From the NCBI GenBank assembly GCA_943331145.2, contig CALQKL020000080.1:1-8712 (forward strand): DNA of 8,712 bases, in the 5' to 3' direction. Shown here in pieces: positions 7,055 through 8,712 of the stretch (positions within the stretch are counted from its first letter, which is position 1; every line of letters starts with the position of its first letter). This DNA comes from Chitinophaga pinensis (GTDB lineage: Bacteria; Bacteroidota; Bacteroidia; Chitinophagales; Chitinophagaceae). The translations under genes and the position numbers were made by a program. A model generated the notes under the pieces. That model did no database searches. It saw only the letters and a list, made by a program, of their open reading frames with translations, and was not told the DNA's origin.

Positions 7055-7511
7055 ATATTTACATTGGTGAACTAATATTTCAAATTGATTTGAGCTAGTA
7101 ATATTTATTTAGTGTTTTTGGAAAATGATGATTTTAAAAAAGTAAATAGTAAAAAGTAAAAAGCTGTCCGTTGTAATGAGTGAAATGTGAAAAATATATT
7201 TCGAATTAAAATTTAACCCAAAAATAATAAGTATGATTTCTTCCAAAATATTGAAAATTATTTGTCTAAAACTGTTCATTATTTAGACAAGTTCAAAAAC
7301 CAACGGCAAAATCAACAGATTTATGGATTTTGATTAAATATGGGGTCAATTTTAAGTATTTCATTTAATGCTGTTTTTTTAAGGTACTAAGTGTAACTAC
7401 GTAATTTAATATGTATTTAATACTACATCTTATATAATATCTTGTTAATGTTGAATTTTATAGTAAATTACATGCTGATTCAATAACGACTAGAATTTAA
7501 AACCCCCTTTT
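7055..7511. other. AT-rich divergent spacer without a recognisable gene
   Basis: The spacer separates the divergent helicase and adhesin genes. I see no coding frame with convincing protein sequence, no tRNA and no transposon ends. It contains low-complexity AGTAAA-type runs (about 7138-7162), the inverted repeat at 7262-7290, and a T-run at 7374-7380. The adhesin promoter must lie here. The nearest -7-like box is TAATGTTG (7446-7453, one mismatch to TAnnTTTG), with no clear -33 partner, so the promoter is not assigned. Confidence 0.6.
7262..7290. repeat. Perfect 9-bp inverted repeat, possible operator or hairpin
   Basis: TTGTCTAAA (7262-7270) and TTTAGACAA (7282-7290) are perfectly complementary around an 11-nt spacer. 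The arm centres are 20 bp apart, nearly two helical turns, as expected for a dimeric regulator site. No T-tract follows on either strand, which argues against a terminator. It lies about 220 bp upstream of each flanking gene, so which one it might control is unclear. Confidence 0.45.
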
Positions 7512-8712
7512 ATGTCTTCTGATTTACTTATTAGCACAAAGTCATTTTTTAAAAAATCAAAATTGATTTTGTCTTATTTCGCAATTGTTTTGTTTTCTAT
7601 TGCATTTTGTGGAAAAGCAAATGCACAAGTAACTGTTAATATCACTTCTGATTTGAATAATGTGTGTAGTGGTACAAGTGTGACTTTAACAGCTAATGCT
7701 AGCAGTGGAACAGCACCTTATACCTATTTATGGGATAATGCTGCAGAAACAACAGATAATATTCTAGTAGCTCCAAGCTCTACGAAAACTTACAAAGTTA
7801 TAGTAACAGATGCTGATGATAATGTAGATAGTGCAACAATTACAATAACTGTTAAACAGCCAACTTCAAGTTCTTTTAGCATAGATGCTTGTACAAATTA
7901 TACATGGCGTGGTACAACATATTCAACTTCAGGACCTAAATATTTTGATACGTTAAACGTTGCAGGTTGTGATTCAACTATTACATTAAACTTAACAATC
8001 ACCTCAGCACCAGATGCTGGTGATATCAGTGGTATAACGTCATTATGCGCAAACGGAACAACGACTTTATCAACTACAGGAACAGGCGGAACTTGGAGTT
8101 CAATATCAACAGGTGTTGCAACGATAGATGGAAGCGGTGAAGTAACAGGAGTTTCAGCGGGAACTTCAACAATCAGATATATTGTAATGGGAACCGGCGG
8201 TTGTTCAAATGATACGGCATCAACAACAGTAACAGTAACTGCAGTGCCAAGTGCTGGAACATTAAGCGGAACACAAGCAATATGTGCAACAGGATCAACA
8301 ACATTTACTTCAACCGTAAGTGGTGGTGCATGGACTAGCGGAAATACCGATACTGCAACCATAAATTCAGGTAGTGGTGTTGTAACTGTTGTTGGAGTAG
8401 GGGTAGTAATAATGACATATACCATAACTGGTGCGGGCGGTTGTGCAAATGTATCAGATACAAGAGTATTAACCATCACCGCTGCACCAGTTGCAGGAAG
8501 CATCAGTGGTACAACATCAATATGTTCAAACGGAACAACAACCTTATCATCAACAGGCACAGGAGGATCATGGAGTTCAGTATCAACAGGTGTAGCAACA
8601 ATAGACGGCAGTGGTGTAGTAACAGCCGTATCAGCAGGTACATCAACAATCAGATATATCGTAACGGGTTCGGGTGGTTGTGCAAATGATACGGCATCAA
8701 CAGTAGTAACTG
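7512..8712 (+). CDS. Secreted Ig-like repeat surface protein (adhesin-like), 3'-truncated by the window end
   Basis: The first 400 residues are visible and the frame stays open to the right edge. The ATG at 7512 is the start because an in-frame TAG lies at 7491 and a signal peptide follows at once: KKSK, a hydrophobic stretch (18-34), then KANA|QVTV with cleavage after Ala38. Residues 40-114 form a PKD/SprB-like Ig module (VCSGTSVTLTANA, PYTYLWDN, TYKVIVTDAD). Residues 116-165 are a short module with Cys127 and Cys153 (CTNYTWRGTTY, then GCDSTITLNLTI), a pattern seen in long Bacteroidota surface proteins. From residue 166 come about 80-aa BIG2-like repeats, each with a conserved ICxNG and GGCxND cysteine pair that could form a disulfide. 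The full protein is probably very long and may end in a T9SS domain, which is outside the window. Adhesion or cell-surface structure is the inferred role; no catalytic motif is visible. Composition is Ser/Thr/Gly/Val-rich, unlike the helicase next door. Confidence 0.85.
   Translation, partial: MSSDLLISTKSFFKKSKLILSYFAIVLFSIAFCGKANAQVTVNITSDLNNVCSGTSVTLTANASSGTAPYTYLWDNAAETTDNILVAPSSTKTYKVIVTDADDNVDSATITITVKQPTSSSFSIDACTNYTWRGTTYSTSGPKYFDTLNVAGCDSTITLNLTITSAPDAGDISGITSLCANGTTTLSTTGTGGTWSSISTGVATIDGSGEVTGVSAGTSTIRYIVMGTGGCSNDTASTTVTVTAVPSAGTLSGTQAICATGSTTFTSTVSGGAWTSGNTDTATINSGSGVVTVVGVGVVIMTYTITGAGGCANVSDTRVLTITAAPVAGSISGTTSICSNGTTTLSSTGTGGSWSSVSTGVATIDGSGVVTAVSAGTSTIRYIVTGSGGCANDTASTVVT
8007..8712 (+). 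repeat. Tandem Ig-like (BIG2-like) coding repeats in A-B-A' order
   Basis: Unit 1 is 8007-8243 (79 aa), unit 2 is 8244-8483 (80 aa), and unit 3 is 8484 to the edge (76 aa visible, incomplete). By hand alignment units 1 and 3 are identical at 62 of 76 residues, sharing STGVATIDGSG and SAGTSTIRYIV, whereas unit 2 is clearly more divergent (it has SGNTDTATINSGSG). Many codons differing between units 1 and 3 are synonymous. The real period may therefore be a 477-bp pair of units. Confidence 0.8.

Noticed and set aside
7333..7380. ATTAAAT / ATTTAAT stem followed by seven T, as a terminator in the divergent spacer
   Set aside because: The stem is only 7 bp, all A-T, with a 23-nt loop, and no gene reads toward it.
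7446..7453. TAATGTTG as the adhesin promoter -7 box
   Set aside because: One mismatch to TAnnTTTG and no -33 TTTG/TTG at a suitable distance; chance matches are common in such AT-rich DNA.
7898..8560. 220-codon open frame on the minus strand opposite the adhesin repeats
   Set aside because: It lies wholly antisense to a gene with a clear signal peptide and recognisable repeats. Its Val/Pro/Thr-rich product is the mirror of ACA/GGT/GTA-rich repeat codons, and it lacks any signal or known motif.
8441..8689. 82-codon + strand frame inside the adhesin
   Set aside because: Out-of-frame shadow with a Cys/Asn/Arg-rich product; the adhesin frame continues through it.

Overview
The window looks like chromosomal DNA of an AT-rich member of the Bacteroidota. 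The evidence is a C-terminal sorting domain of the type IX secretion system (T9SS) on the first protein, start codons preceded by A/T-rich sequence without a Shine-Dalgarno motif, a PIF1-type helicase with HRDC and HTH_40-like tails, and a cysteine-containing Ig-like repeat protein of the kind common in gliding or surface-adhesive Bacteroidota. The class (Flavobacteriia, Chitinophagia or other) cannot be decided from this sequence.

Left part (1-4337, all + strand): three genes that look like the downstream end of a beta-glucan (probably laminarin / beta-1,3-glucan) utilisation locus. The first is a 5'-truncated surface protein with two beta-sandwich, carbohydrate-binding-like modules and a T9SS sorting domain. 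A strong intrinsic-terminator-type hairpin follows. Next is a complete GH3 beta-glucosidase, and 10 nt after it a complete GH16 endo-beta-glucanase of the laminarinase type. The inferred division of labour is that the T9SS protein binds or processes glucan at the surface, GH16 cuts internal beta-1,3 bonds, and GH3 trims oligosaccharides to glucose. No SusC/SusD pair or regulator is visible; they would have to lie upstream.

Middle (4338-4569): a 232-bp gap between convergent genes, crowded with small repeats. It has three imperfect 18-bp units, two copies of a 28-bp palindromic element, a separate bulged hairpin between them, and a 9-bp tandem repeat. The second palindrome runs over the stop codon of the next gene. 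This is the most unusual non-coding part of the window.

Right part: a complete minus-strand PIF1/RecD2-like helicase (4570-7041) with a promoter-like -7 box only a few bases from its ATG, suggesting a leaderless or nearly leaderless transcript. A 470-bp AT-rich divergent spacer follows, containing one clean 9-bp inverted repeat. Finally there is the 5' end of a large secreted Ig-like repeat protein (7512 to the window end, + strand), whose last three visible repeats alternate in an A-B-A' order.

I found no RNA gene, CRISPR array, transposase or prophage gene. Nothing clearly amounts to a wholly new system. The repeat-rich convergent spacer, the hairpin jammed against the GH3 start and the A-B-A' repeat order are the observations most worth checking.
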